64,000 bases of DNA from Nonomuraea montanisoli (GTDB lineage Bacteria > Actinomycetota > Actinomycetes > Streptosporangiales > Streptosporangiaceae): positions 1 through 64,000 of the forward strand of contig NZ_JABWGN010000017.1 in assembly GCF_013363975.1 (NCBI RefSeq), given 5' to 3'. Positions 24,161-33,076 of this stretch are shown here, one piece after another; position 1 is the stretch's first letter, and each line of letters opens with the position of its first letter. A program made the position numbers and the translations under genes. The notes under the pieces were generated by a model. That model made no database searches. It was given only the letters and a program-made list of their open reading frames with translations, and was not told where the DNA came from.

Positions 24161-24877
24161 TCAGCGCTCCTGCGACGGGCGCAGACCGGCGACCAGGCCG
24201 CGCAGCCGGGGCGTGGGCGACAGGCTGAGCTCGTCGCGCAGGCCGCGCACGTAGAGCTGGTACTGGCGCAGCGCCTCGGCCTGGTTGCCCTCGGCCAGGT
24301 GCGCCTCGACCAGGGCGGCGCAGGCGCTCTCCCGCAGCGGCTCGGCGTGCAGGGCCACGCTCGCCGCGGTCACCGCGTCGGCGTACCTGCCCGCCCGGAC
24401 GAACCGGGCCGACAGCGCCTCCAGGGCGTGCAGCCGCTGCTGGTGCCACTGCTCGGCCTCGCCGAGGACCCAGTCGTCGTACCAGCCGGGCAGCAGGCCG
24501 TGCGACAGCACCTCGATGGCGCGGCGGTCGAGGTCGGGGCAGGCCGCGGCCGGGTCGAGGATCCGTTCGGCCAGGGCCCGGGCCTCGTGGAGGTCGACGC
24601 GCGTGTCCGGGGCCAGGCCCACCTCGGTGGAGCCGATGTGCAGCATCCGGCGTCCGGTGGCGTCCAGGCGGGCCAGTGCCGAGCGCAGGCTCGCGTACGC
24701 GCGGTGCTCCGGCGCGTCGGGCCACAGCGTGACCGCCGCCAGGTTGCGGGAGACGGCCCGGCAGCCCAGCCCGATGAAGGCGAGCAGGCGTTCGGAGCCG
24801 TTGGAGACGTTGATCTGGTCGTCGCCGGCGAGAAGCCGGAAACCGCCGAGGAGCGCGAGACGGAGACTGCTGCCCAT
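24161..24877 (-). CDS. SARP/AfsR-like regulator with BTAD domain
   Basis: A 238-residue protein. The N-terminus (LRLALLGGFRLLAGDDQINV...) is the OmpR-like winged DNA-binding domain of SARP activators and the rest (EQWHQQRLHALEALSARFVR, EPLRESACAALVEAHLAEGN) is the bacterial transcriptional activation domain of TPR-like helices. It lacks the NB-ARC and TPR modules of large AfsR. I choose the ATG at 24875-24877 with GAAGGGACC upstream; 24922 is an alternative. A good promoter (CTGACA, 16 bp, TATATA) lies at 24962-24989. No biosynthetic cluster is adjacent, so the target is unknown. Confidence 0.82.
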   Translation of the reverse strand: MGSSLRLALLGGFRLLAGDDQINVSNGSERLLAFIGLGCRAVSRNLAAVTLWPDAPEHRAYASLRSALARLDATGRRMLHIGSTEVGLAPDTRVDLHEARALAERILDPAAACPDLDRRAIEVLSHGLLPGWYDDWVLGEAEQWHQQRLHALEALSARFVRAGRYADAVTAASVALHAEPLRESACAALVEAHLAEGNQAEALRQYQLYVRGLRDELSLSPTPRLRGLVAGLRPSQER

Positions 24878-24961
24878 GGCCTTCGGTCCCTTCACTGTCC
24901 CGGATCGGAAACCCTTGGTCAACGCTCGGTGCCCGTGTGCTTCACGCCCGTACCGTCCCGA

Positions 24962-24989
24962 TATATACCCCTTTATGGCGGTTTGTCAG
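24962..24989 (-). promoter_or_regulatory. Promoter of the SARP-like gene
   Basis: On the minus strand CTGACA (24984-24989), a 16-bp spacer and TATATA (24962-24967), an unusually AT-rich -10 for this GC-rich genome. It overlaps the last codons of the ArsR-rhodanese gene. Confidence 0.55.
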
Positions 24990-25636
24990 CCTGGCGTGGT
25001 GGATCGCCCCGAACGGCGCCAGCCGGTGATGCCTCCCTCCAGCGACAGCGCCCGGAAGCCGTTGCGCCGCAGCAGCCGCACCGCCTCGGGCGACACGACG
25101 CAGTACGGCCCGCCGCAGTAGGCGACGATCTCCGCGTCGCGCGGCAGCTCCTCCAGGCGGTCGCGCAGCTCGGCCAGCGGCAGCGACACCGCGCCCGGCA
25201 GGTGGGCCGTGGCGAAGGCCGCCGGCGAGCGCACGTCCACGACGATCGTGCCCGGATCCGCCAGCCGGGCGGCCAGCTCGGCGGCCGTCACGCCCTCGGG
25301 CGAGCCCAGGTGGCGGGCCACCGCCTCGCGCAGGTCGGCCAGCCGCCCGTGCGCGAACATCTGCATCTCCCCGAGGAAGCGCGACACCCCCTCGTCGGCC
25401 AGCCGGTAGAAGACCTTGGTGCCCTCCTTCCGGCTGGTGACCAGGTGGGCGGCGCGGAGCTGCTGGAGCTGCGCCGAGGTGTTCTTCAGCGCGATGCCCG
25501 CCTCCTCGGCGAGCTCCTCCACCGTGCGCTCCTGCTGGTCGAGCACGTCGAGCAGCCGCAGCCGCACCGGGCTGGACAGCACCTTGCCGACGCGGGCGAG
25601 CTGCTCGTAGATCGGCTCTTCCGGGAAACCGGCCAT
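24986..25636 (-). CDS. ArsR-type HTH regulator fused to a rhodanese domain
   Basis: A 216-residue two-domain protein. The first about 100 residues form an ArsR/SmtB winged HTH (LSSPVRLRLLDVLDQQERTVEEL, AGIALKNTSAQLQQLRAAHL). The second half is rhodanese-like, with VVDVRSPAAFATAHLPGAVS and active loop YCGGPYCVVS, in which the first cysteine is the likely persulfide carrier. Fusions like this (BigR/SqrR-related in logic) respond to sulfane sulfur. The ATG overlaps the cupin stop by one base (TGATG), so both form one operon behind the large inverted repeat at 26158-26197. Confidence 0.87.
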   Translation of the reverse strand: MAGFPEEPIYEQLARVGKVLSSPVRLRLLDVLDQQERTVEELAEEAGIALKNTSAQLQQLRAAHLVTSRKEGTKVFYRLADEGVSRFLGEMQMFAHGRLADLREAVARHLGSPEGVTAAELAARLADPGTIVVDVRSPAAFATAHLPGAVSLPLAELRDRLEELPRDAEIVAYCGGPYCVVSPEAVRLLRRNGFRALSLEGGITGWRRSGRSTTPG

Positions 25637-26151
25637 CAGACCATGTACTGGTCGTGCCGGAGGTAGAGGTCGGTCCACTCCTCCTCGGTGAGCTCCCGGC
25701 CGGTCGTGGCGATCTCGGCCAGCTCCTCGAAGTAGCCCTCCCTGGGGGCGCCGGGGGTGAACAGGATGAGCATGGTCGCCGGGGCGCCCGACTCGTTGCG
25801 GAAGCCGTGGATGCCGCCTTCGGGGACGAACAGGAAGTCGCCCGGGTTGCCGTCGATCCACTTGTCGCCGTTGAACAGGCGCACCGAGCCGTCGAGGACG
25901 TAGAAGGACTCGGTGATGGTGCGGTGGAAGTGCGCGCCGGCGCCGCCCGGGCGGGGGCCCATCTCCCACCGGTAGAGCCCGAACGCGCCGTTGGTGGTGG
26001 CGCCGGTGCCCAGGTGGTGGACGTGGGTGCGCCGCTGGGCCGGGTCGTCGGTGTGGGGGCCCATCACCAGGTCGGCGGGCTGCCCGGCGGTGCGGAGGCG
26101 GGCGCTGACCTCGCCCTTCTCGGCGAGGTAACGGGGCTCGGGGTACGACAT
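25636..26151 (-). CDS. Cupin-domain protein
   Basis: A 171-residue single-domain cupin. Motif 1 is GGAGAHFHRTITESFYVLDG and motif 2 PGDFLFVPEGGIHGFRN, giving His-His-Glu-His type metal ligands. It could be a thiol or small-molecule dioxygenase or isomerase; with an ArsR-rhodanese partner a sulfur-related role (for example persulfide or thiol oxidation) is a reasonable guess but unproven. The ribosome binding site AGAGGAG lies inside the 3' arm of the adjacent inverted repeat. Confidence 0.83.
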   Translation of the reverse strand: MSYPEPRYLAEKGEVSARLRTAGQPADLVMGPHTDDPAQRRTHVHHLGTGATTNGAFGLYRWEMGPRPGGAGAHFHRTITESFYVLDGSVRLFNGDKWIDGNPGDFLFVPEGGIHGFRNESGAPATMLILFTPGAPREGYFEELAEIATTGRELTEEEWTDLYLRHDQYMV

Positions 26152-26157
26152 GGTTAG

Positions 26158-26197
26158 CTCCTCTGCTGTTCTAAGGATCGTTAGAATAGCAGAGGAG
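26158..26197. promoter_or_regulatory. 40-bp inverted repeat masking the cupin ribosome binding site
   Basis: Arms of 17 bp (CTCCTCTGCTGTTCTAA and TTAGAATAGCAGAGGAG, one mismatch) around GGATCG. The TTCTAA-N6-TTAGAA core looks like an ArsR-family operator. In mRNA the outer arm would pair with the AGAGGAG of the cupin gene. There is no U-tract, so I prefer operator plus RBS-masking hairpin over terminator. Confidence 0.65.
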
Positions 26198-26205
26198 TCG
26201 GGGGA

Positions 26206-27294
26206 TCAGAAGACGATGACCGTGCGGGCGACCGTGCCCTGCCGTACGTGGGCGACCGCGTCGTTGATCTGGTCCAGCGGCAGCCGCTCCGTGATCAGCC
26301 CGCCCAGGTCCAGGCGGCCGCGCTGGTACTGGGCGGCCAGCATGGGCAGGTCGCGGTGCGGCGCCGCGTCCCCGCCCTGGGTGCCCATGAGGCGGCGCGA
26401 GGAGAACAGCAGCGAGGGGTCCACCTCCACCGGCCGGCCCGCCGGCGGGCTGCCGACCATGACCGTGGCGCCGCCCGGGGCCGTGGCGGCGAACGCCTGG
26501 GCGAGCACGCCCGGCACCCCCGTCACGTCGAAGGCGTAGTCCACGCCGCCCCGCACCACCTCGCCGACCTGCGCGGGCAGGTCACCGGGGATGAGCGTGT
26601 GCGTGGCGCCGAAGCGCTCGGCGAGCTTGAGCTTCGCCTCCGCCACGTCGGCGGCGATGATCGTGGCCGCGCCGGCGAGCACCGCGCCCTGGATGACGTT
26701 GAGGCCGACGCCGCCGCAGCCCACGACGAGGACGCTGGAGCCCGGGGCCACCCGCGCCACGTTGAGCACGGCGCCGACCCCCGTGACGACGCCGCAGGCC
26801 AGCAGGGACATCGCGTCGAACGGCGCCTCCGGGGCGACCCGCACGCACATGGGCTCGTTGACCACCGTGTACTCGGCGAACGAGCCGATGCCGATGAAGC
26901 GGCGGGTCTCCGCGCCGTCCAGCGTGACGCGTGGCTCGCCGCCCATGATGGCCCGCATCCGGGCCGGGCCGGAGCACAGGTGGAAGCGGCCGGCGCCGCA
27001 GTGACGGCACTTGCCGCAGGGGCCGCTCATCGAGACGATGACGTGGTCGCCGGGCCGGACCGTGGTCACGCCCGGCCCGACGCTCTCGACGACGCCCGCG
27101 CTCTCGTGGCCGAGGATGTACGGCAGCCGCGCGACGACCGGGCTCTTGCCGTCGATGGCCTTGAGGTCGGAGCCGCACACCCCCGACGCCTTGATCTGGA
27201 CCCGTACCTCGCCGGGGCCCGGATCGGCGATCTCGACCTCGCGGATCTCCATCGGCCGGTCGAAGGCGGTCAGCACGGCGGCGCGCATGAGCAT
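26206..27294 (-). CDS. Zinc-dependent alcohol dehydrogenase (class III/Rxyl-like)
   Basis: A 362-residue medium-chain dehydrogenase. The catalytic zinc words are VCGSDLKA and LGHESAGVV, the structural zinc lobe is GPCGKCRHCGAGRFHLC (four cysteines), and the NAD site is VLVVGCGGVGLNVIQGA. Catalytic pattern resembles mycobacterial-type Zn ADHs working on larger alcohols. The ATG at 27292-27294 is 6 nt after TAGCGT, so the message is leaderless; an ATG two codons later is possible. Divergent from the Liv-type importer, with operators B and C in the shared region, so it probably oxidises an imported substrate or catabolite. Confidence 0.87.
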   Translation of the reverse strand: MLMRAAVLTAFDRPMEIREVEIADPGPGEVRVQIKASGVCGSDLKAIDGKSPVVARLPYILGHESAGVVESVGPGVTTVRPGDHVIVSMSGPCGKCRHCGAGRFHLCSGPARMRAIMGGEPRVTLDGAETRRFIGIGSFAEYTVVNEPMCVRVAPEAPFDAMSLLACGVVTGVGAVLNVARVAPGSSVLVVGCGGVGLNVIQGAVLAGAATIIAADVAEAKLKLAERFGATHTLIPGDLPAQVGEVVRGGVDYAFDVTGVPGVLAQAFAATAPGGATVMVGSPPAGRPVEVDPSLLFSSRRLMGTQGGDAAPHRDLPMLAAQYQRGRLDLGGLITERLPLDQINDAVAHVRQGTVARTVIVF

Positions 27295-27325
27295 GCGCCC
27301 ACGCTAGCCCGGCCTCACGACATGA

Positions 27326-27341
27326 GCAAGCGATTGCTCGG
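27326..27341. promoter_or_regulatory. 16-bp operator, site B (ADH promoter)
   Basis: GCAAGCGATTGCTCGG, 15 of 16 identical to the complement of site A at 8820-8835. It lies about 20 bp upstream of the leaderless ADH -10 box (27301-27306), over the -35 region. Confidence 0.65.
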
Positions 27342-27404
27342 CAAGATCCTTCTTGCCCCCCGGTCCGTTGACACCCCCTGGGGGCGAATTTACGCTGGCC
27401 GAAA

Positions 27405-27420
27405 CCAAGCGAGCGCTAGG
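27405..27420. promoter_or_regulatory. 16-bp operator, site C (Liv importer promoter)
   Basis: CCAAGCGAGCGCTAGG, 45 bp upstream of the substrate-binding-protein start codon. It is 14-15 of 16 identical to sites D and E. A second CCAAG follows directly. Confidence 0.65.
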
Positions 27421-27465
27421 CCAAGACGGGGGTGTGGCGCACGCCGTACCCAGAAGGTGAAGGCG

Positions 27466-28737
27466 ATGGTGCGACGACATCACGAGGTGCGGCGGGGCGC
27501 GGCGGGCCTGGCGGGCGCGCTGGCCGTGGCGCTGCTGCTGGCCGGCTGCGCCGCCGAGCGCAGGACGCCGGCCGCGACCGGCGGCGGCGCGCCCGGCGTC
27601 ACCGCGACCACCGTCAAGGTCGGCGGCGTGCTGACCAAGACCAGCGCCAGCGGGTACTCCACCAAGGACGCCGAGATCGGCGCCAAGGCCCGGTTCGAAC
27701 GGGCCAACGCCGAGGGCGGCGTCCACGGACGGAAGATCGAGTTCGTCGGCGCCGAGGACGACGGCCAGGACGCGGCCAAGGGCGACGCGGCGGCCAGGAA
27801 GCTCGTGCAGAAGGACCAGGTGTTCGCCCTGGTGCCCGTGCACGCGCCCAACTTCGGCGGCGCGGCGTTCCTGGAGCAGCAGGGCGTGCCGTGGTTCGGC
27901 TGGGCCACCGGGCCGCAGTGGTGCGGGACGCGGACCGGCTTCGGCTACAACGGCTGCCTGGCGCCGAAGAAGGGGGCCGGCTCGCAGACCTGGTGGGGCA
28001 GGCAGATGGCCGACCTGCTCGGCGGCGCGCGGGGCAGGAGCGTCTACGTCCAGACCACCGACTCCAGCGGTAGCAAGTACGGCGGGACGACGATCTCCCA
28101 GTCGTTCGCCGCGGCCGGGTTCGAGCTGGTCGGCGTCAACTCCGGCCTGCCCGCCGCCGCGCCGCCCCCCGACTGGCTCCCGTACGTCAACAAGATCATG
28201 ACCTCGGACGGCGGCAAGGCCCCCGACGTCGTCGTGTCGGTCATCGCCGGCACCAAGTTCAACGTCGGCCTCTACTCCGCGCTCAAGCGGGCCGGCTACC
28301 GGGGCGTGCTCACCGACGCCACCAGCTACGACGCCGCCATCCTCAAGGACCCGGCCAGCGCGCAGGCGCTGGAGGGCGTCGTCGCCGCGCCGATGTTCGA
28401 GCCGTTCGAGTCGACCGCCCCCGAGATCGCCACGTTCAAGGCGGACGTCGAGAAGGTCGCCCCCGGCGCCACGCTCACCCAGCACATGGCGATCGGCTAC
28501 TGGGCCGCCGACATCTTCCTCGACATGCTCACCAAGACCGGCAAGGACCTCACCCGCGCGAGGTTCCTGGCCACCGCCGACGGCGACTACTCCTATGAGA
28601 ACGCCGGATTCGGCCGGATCCGCTTCCCCCAGGACCACACCGAGCCGAACGGCTGCGGCGCCCTGGTCAGGCTGGAGGGCGGCGCGTTCAAGGTGGCCAA
28701 GAGCCTCAAGTGCTTCGACAACGTGCCGCTGAAATGA
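27466..28737 (+). CDS. Branched-chain amino acid type ABC transporter substrate-binding lipoprotein (LivK-like)
   Basis: A 423-residue lipoprotein. The N-terminus is a lipoprotein signal (RRGAAGLAGALAVALLLAGC, Cys28). The mature part is a type I periplasmic-binding fold (VGGVLTKTSASGYSTKDAEI, GGVHGRKIEFVGAEDDGQDA). A long central insertion is rich in Gly and Trp. Such LivK relatives in actinobacterial degradation clusters often bind aromatic or carboxylic acids rather than amino acids. AGAAGGTGAAGG precedes the ATG. It overlaps the permease fusion gene by ATGA, so both are one operon under site C. Confidence 0.86.
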   Translation: MVRRHHEVRRGAAGLAGALAVALLLAGCAAERRTPAATGGGAPGVTATTVKVGGVLTKTSASGYSTKDAEIGAKARFERANAEGGVHGRKIEFVGAEDDGQDAAKGDAAARKLVQKDQVFALVPVHAPNFGGAAFLEQQGVPWFGWATGPQWCGTRTGFGYNGCLAPKKGAGSQTWWGRQMADLLGGARGRSVYVQTTDSSGSKYGGTTISQSFAAAGFELVGVNSGLPAAAPPPDWLPYVNKIMTSDGGKAPDVVVSVIAGTKFNVGLYSALKRAGYRGVLTDATSYDAAILKDPASAQALEGVVAAPMFEPFESTAPEIATFKADVEKVAPGATLTQHMAIGYWAADIFLDMLTKTGKDLTRARFLATADGDYSYENAGFGRIRFPQDHTEPNGCGALVRLEGGAFKVAKSLKCFDNVPLK

Positions 28738-31442
28738 TCATCGGCTACGTCCTCAGCGGGCTCGTCACCGGCGCCGTCTTCGCCGTCATGGGGGCGGGGC
28801 TCACCCTGTCGTACGCGGCGACCGGCGTGTTCAACTTCGCCCACGGCGCCGTCGGCTTCACGGCGGCCCTGCTGTTCTACCAGTGCGACCGGGCCGGGCT
28901 GCCCCCGTGGCTGTCGGCGCTGCTCGCGGTCGGCCTCTTCGCGCCCGCGCTCGGCTACCTGCTGCACCGCGCCATGTTCCGCGGCCTGGCCCGCGCCGGG
29001 GAGACCGCGCAGATCGTCGCCACCATCGGGCTGACGATCGCGCTGCCCGCCCTCGGCCTGCTCGCCGTGGACCTGCTCGGCCTGCCGCCCGCCGACGCCA
29101 CCGCCCTGCCGCGCGGCGTCGGCCCGCACCCGGCCGTCGCCCTCGACGTGCTCGGCGTCCGCCTCGACACCGACCAGCTCATCACCTTCGCCCTCTCCGC
29201 GCTCACCGCCGCGGGCCTGTGGGCGTTCCTCCGGCACACCCCGTACGGGCTGCGCATGCGCGCCTCCGTGGACCGGCGGCGCCTGGCCACGCTGCGCGGC
29301 GTGGACGTGGACGCCACCTCCGCCCTGGCCTGGATGCTCGGCTCCGGCCTGGCCGGGCTCGCCGGGGTGCTGGCCGTGCCGGTGATCGGGCTCGACGCCA
29401 CCGCGTACACGGTGCTGCTGTTCGCCTCGGCCACGGCGGCGGTGTTCGGGCGGCTGCGGTCGGTGCCGTGGACGTTCGCCGCCGGGCTCGGGCTGGGCGT
29501 CGTGCAGAACCTGGTCGCCGGGTACACCGACTTCCTGGAGGAGGTCACCGGGCTGCGCACCGCCGTGCCGGTGATCCTGCTGTTCGCGGGGCTCGTGCTG
29601 CTGAACCGCTCGCGCGAGCGGGTGGCGGGCAGCGCGGCCGAGGACGCGCCGCCGCCCGACCACCTGGCCGGGATCCCGCCCTGGCGGCGGCGCCTGCCGT
29701 GGGCGCTGGCCGCGGCCGGGCTGCTCGCCTTCACCGCCGCGGGCCCGGAGTACTACGTGGGCGTCGCGGCCAACGGGCTGGTGCTGGCGCTGATCTTCTG
29801 TTCGTTCGTGGTGGTCACCGGGATCGGCGGCATGGTCAACCTGGCCCAGGCGTCGTTCGCCGCGATGGCGGCGCTGACCTGCGGGTGGGCGTACGCGTCG
29901 GGGCTGCCGTTCTTCGCCGCGATCCTGCTCGGGGTGCTCGCCGCGTGCGCGGTGGGCCTGCTGGTGGCGCTGCCCGCGCTGCGACTCGGCGGACGGGTGC
30001 TGGCGCTGGCCACGCTGGCCCTCGCGCTGCTCGCCGACCAGGTGCTGTTCCAGGTGGACGCCTTCAGCAACGGCACGATCGGCTGGCCGCTGCCCGCGCT
30101 CTCCCTCGGGTTCGCCGACACCTCCGACCCCCGGGTGCGGGTGGTGCTGCTGCTCGCGCTCGTCGGGCTGGCCGGCCTGCTGGTGCGCAACCTCGAACGC
30201 TCGGCCTCCGGGCGGGCCGTCCTCGCGGTCCGCTCCGCGCCGGCCGCCGCCGTCACGTCGGGGCTGTCCGCGCCCCGCGCCAAGATCACGCTGTTCGTGC
30301 TGGCGTCGGGGATCGCCGGGCTGGGCGGGGTGCTGTTCGCCGTCTCCAAGGAGTCGATCACCGCGACCGACCTGCCGGCCTTCTCCGGGTTCGTGTGGCT
30401 GGCCGTGGTGGTGCTCCAGGGGGTGCGCCGGGTCGGCGGCGCGGTGCTCGGCGGGCTGGTCGCCGCCGCCATGCCCGAGCTGCTGTCCGCGTGGGGGCTG
30501 TCGGCGCACGTGGGGGCCATCCTGTTCGGCGCGGGCGGCGTGGTGCTGGCCCGGCATCCGGACGGGGTGCTGGCGCAGTTCGCCGAGTCGCGCCACCGGC
30601 GCCGGCTGCGCCGCCAGGAGCGGGAGCGCGCCGCCGGGCTGCGGCGCGAGCCCGCCGGCGTCCCGTCCGGCGGCGTCTCTCCCGCCGCTGCCGCCACCTC
30701 CGCCGCCGTCACCTCCGCCGTCGCCCCTTCCGCCGCGGCCGCCGCCGTCGAGTGGGAGGAGCCCGCGCTGTTCCGGCTGGAGCACGTGGTGGCGGGCTAC
30801 GCCGACTGCACGGTGCTACGCGGCGTCGAGCTGTCCGTACGGCCCGGCGAGGTCGTCGCGCTGCTCGGCGCGAACGGCGCCGGCAAGTCCACCGCGTGCG
30901 CCGTCGCCGCCGGGGACCTGCCCGTGGCCGCCGGCCGGGTGCTGCTCGACGGCCAGGACGTCACGGCGTGGCCCGCCCACCGCAGGGCCAGGGCCGGGGT
31001 GCTGCTGGCGCCCGAGGGCCGGGGCGTCTTCCCCGGCCTCACGGTGGACGAGAACCTGCGCACCTGGCTCGACGATCCTGCCGCCGCGTACGAGCGGATG
31101 CCGCAGCTCGCCGCCCGCCGCACCGTGCTCGCCGGGGCGCTGTCCGGCGGTGAGCAGCAGCTCCTCACCCTGGCTCCCGCGCTCGTCAGGCCGCCCCGGG
31201 TGCTCATCGCCGACGAGCCGTCGCTGGGGCTGGCCCCGCTCGTGGTCCGGCAGGTGTTCGAGGTGTTCGCCGAGCTGCGCGAGCGCGGCGTGGCCCTGCT
31301 GCTGGTCGAGGAGAAGGCCACCGAGGCGCTGGCCGTGGCCGACCGCGTGGCGTTCATGCGGCTCGGCCGGATCACCTGGGCCGGGCCGAGCTCCGAGGTG
31401 GACGCCGACCGCCTGACCGCCGCCTACCTGGGAGTGTCCTGA
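28734..31442 (+). CDS. LivH-LivM-LivF fusion: two permeases and an ATPase in one polypeptide
   Basis: A 902-residue chain joining three normally separate subunits. Residues 1-295 are LivH-like (GLVTGAVFAVMGAGLTLSYA, FNFAHGAVGF), 305-615 LivM-like (FVVVTGIGGMVNLAQASFAA), then an Ala/Pro-rich linker (about 635-680) and a LivF-type ATPase with LLGANGAGKST (about 712-719), LSGGEQQLL (803) and IADEPSLGLAP. Permease-permease or permease-LivG fusions are common in actinobacteria; a triple fusion is less usual. ATGA overlap with the binding protein and TGATG overlap with LivG complete the importer. Confidence 0.9.
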   Translation: MIIGYVLSGLVTGAVFAVMGAGLTLSYAATGVFNFAHGAVGFTAALLFYQCDRAGLPPWLSALLAVGLFAPALGYLLHRAMFRGLARAGETAQIVATIGLTIALPALGLLAVDLLGLPPADATALPRGVGPHPAVALDVLGVRLDTDQLITFALSALTAAGLWAFLRHTPYGLRMRASVDRRRLATLRGVDVDATSALAWMLGSGLAGLAGVLAVPVIGLDATAYTVLLFASATAAVFGRLRSVPWTFAAGLGLGVVQNLVAGYTDFLEEVTGLRTAVPVILLFAGLVLLNRSRERVAGSAAEDAPPPDHLAGIPPWRRRLPWALAAAGLLAFTAAGPEYYVGVAANGLVLALIFCSFVVVTGIGGMVNLAQASFAAMAALTCGWAYASGLPFFAAILLGVLAACAVGLLVALPALRLGGRVLALATLALALLADQVLFQVDAFSNGTIGWPLPALSLGFADTSDPRVRVVLLLALVGLAGLLVRNLERSASGRAVLAVRSAPAAAVTSGLSAPRAKITLFVLASGIAGLGGVLFAVSKESITATDLPAFSGFVWLAVVVLQGVRRVGGAVLGGLVAAAMPELLSAWGLSAHVGAILFGAGGVVLARHPDGVLAQFAESRHRRRLRRQERERAAGLRREPAGVPSGGVSPAAAATSAAVTSAVAPSAAAAAVEWEEPALFRLEHVVAGYADCTVLRGVELSVRPGEVVALLGANGAGKSTACAVAAGDLPVAAGRVLLDGQDVTAWPAHRRARAGVLLAPEGRGVFPGLTVDENLRTWLDDPAAAYERMPQLAARRTVLAGALSGGEQQLLTLAPALVRPPRVLIADEPSLGLAPLVVRQVFEVFAELRERGVALLLVEEKATEALAVADRVAFMRLGRITWAGPSSEVDADRLTAAYLGVS

Positions 31443-32182
31443 TGCTGCGGGTGAGCGACGTGTCCGTGTCCTTCGGCGGCGTCAGGGCCCTGGACGGAGT
31501 GTCGTTCGAGGTGCCGGAGGGACAGGTGTGCGGGGTCATCGGGCCGAACGGCGCGGGCAAGACGACGCTGTTCGACGTGGTGTCGGGGCTGCGCCGGCCG
31601 AACGCGGGACGGGTGAGCGTGGCCGGGGAGGACCTGACCCGGGCGTCCGCGCTCCGGCGCGCCCGGCGCGGGCTGCGCCGCACGTTCCAGCGCACCCAGG
31701 TGTTCGGGCGGCTCACGGTGGCCGGCAACGTGCTGGCGGCCCTCGACTGGCACGGCGGCGGGGGCGGCCTGGTCGCCGACCTGGTGGGCCGGCCCGCGCG
31801 CCGGCGGCTGGAGCGCGAGCGGCGGGCGCGCGTGGACGAGGTGCTGGAGCTGTGCGGGCTGACCGCGCTGCGCGACGCGTACGCCGCGGCGCTGCCGGTG
31901 GGACAGCGGCGGCTGGTGGAGCTGGCCCGCGCCCTGGCCGACCGGCCGAGGCTGCTGCTGCTCGACGAGCCCACCTCCGGGCTCGACGCCGAGCAGACCG
32001 CCCGGCTGCGCGCGGTCGTCGCGGCGCAGGAGACCACGGTGCTGCTCGTCGAGCACGACATGGGCTTCGTCATGGACGCCTGCGACCGGCTGGTGGTGCT
32101 CGACCTCGGCCGGGTCATCGCCACGGGCCCGCCGGACGAGGTCCGGGAGGACCCGGTGGTACGGGCGGCGTACCTGGGCTGA
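31442..32182 (+). CDS. Branched-chain amino acid type ABC transporter ATPase (LivG-like)
   Basis: A 246-residue ATPase. Walker A is IGPNGAGKTT, the signature LPVGQRRLVELARAL, Walker B LLLLDEPTSGLD and the switch His in VEHDMGFVM. The LPVGQ variant is normal for LivG. With the fused LivF of the upstream protein it would make a heterodimeric motor. It overlaps the preceding stop by one base and ends 30 bp from the convergent LysR gene. Confidence 0.9.
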   Translation: MLRVSDVSVSFGGVRALDGVSFEVPEGQVCGVIGPNGAGKTTLFDVVSGLRRPNAGRVSVAGEDLTRASALRRARRGLRRTFQRTQVFGRLTVAGNVLAALDWHGGGGGLVADLVGRPARRRLERERRARVDEVLELCGLTALRDAYAAALPVGQRRLVELARALADRPRLLLLDEPTSGLDAEQTARLRAVVAAQETTVLLVEHDMGFVMDACDRLVVLDLGRVIATGPPDEVREDPVVRAAYLG

Positions 32183-32212
32183 CCGCGCTTCCGGCCGGCC
32201 ACACATGGCCGC

Positions 32213-33076
32213 TCAGAAGGACGGGACGGCGCGGATCGCCGCGAGCAGGTGGGCGTGGACGCGGGCGACCGGCTCGGCCGACAGGCCGCCCGAGCGGACC
32301 GCGAGGTAGCCGGTGTTGATGGGCGGCACCTCCGGCTCGGCCAGCGCCACCAGCGCACCGGACGCCAGGTGCGCGCGGCACAGGTACGAGGGCAGCACCG
32401 AGCACCCCATCCCGGCCAGCACCGCGTTCAGGACGCCCCGCAGGTCGGGGATCACGAGCTGGGCGGCCGTGGAGGGGCGGCGGCCGAAGACCGTGCGCCA
32501 GTAGCGCCGCACGATCGGCAGGTCCTCCGCGTACGCGATCAGCGGCAGCTCGCCCGGCCACCGTCCGGCCGCGTCCGGGGCGGCGACCAGCACGAACTCC
32601 TCGTCGTACACCGGCTCGGCCTGGATGCCGCGATGGCGCGGCCGGATGGTGGAGACGACCAGGTCGAGCCGCCCGGCGGCGAGGCCGGAGAGCAGGTCGT
32701 CGGACAGGCCGAACGTGAGGCGCACCCGCAGCCCGTCGCGCACCAGCGGCGCCAGCATCGGCACCACCTGCTCCGACAGGAACTCCGCCGGCCCGCCCAG
32801 GTGCACCGCGCGTTCGACCGGCAGCCGCGTACCCACGACGGCGTCCAGCGTGTCGAGGGACGCGGCCACCCGGCGGGCCAGCTCGTCCGCGGCGGCCGTG
32901 GGCGTCACCCCTCGCGGCATGCGGTCGAACAGCGGCCGTTCCAGGGCCGCCTCCAGGGACTTGACCTGGGCGGTGACGGCGGGCTGCGACAGCCGCAGCG
33001 TCTGCGCCGCCGCCGTGATCGACCCCGTGCGGTAGACCGCGAGGAAGGTCCTGAGCAGATCCAGCGATACCGGCAT
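32213..33076 (-). CDS. LysR-family transcriptional regulator
   Basis: A 287-residue LysR protein. The HTH is LRTFLAVYRTGSITAAAQTL then LSQPAVTAQVKSLEAALERP, with a typical substrate-binding C-terminal domain (LRVRLTFGLSDDLLSGLAAG). ATG at 33074-33076 directly follows a palindrome ATCAG-TATT-CTGAT (33077-33090) that fits the LysR T-N11-A box. Divergent from a DJ-1/PfpI-family gene, which is the likely target. Confidence 0.9.
   Translation of the reverse strand: MPVSLDLLRTFLAVYRTGSITAAAQTLRLSQPAVTAQVKSLEAALERPLFDRMPRGVTPTAAADELARRVAASLDTLDAVVGTRLPVERAVHLGGPAEFLSEQVVPMLAPLVRDGLRVRLTFGLSDDLLSGLAAGRLDLVVSTIRPRHRGIQAEPVYDEEFVLVAAPDAAGRWPGELPLIAYAEDLPIVRRYWRTVFGRRPSTAAQLVIPDLRGVLNAVLAGMGCSVLPSYLCRAHLASGALVALAEPEVPPINTGYLAVRSGGLSAEPVARVHAHLLAAIRAVPSF

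Noticed and set aside
26158..26197. Reading the 40-bp inverted repeat as the ADH terminator
   Set aside because: No U-tract follows in the direction of ADH transcription, and one arm is the cupin ribosome binding site.
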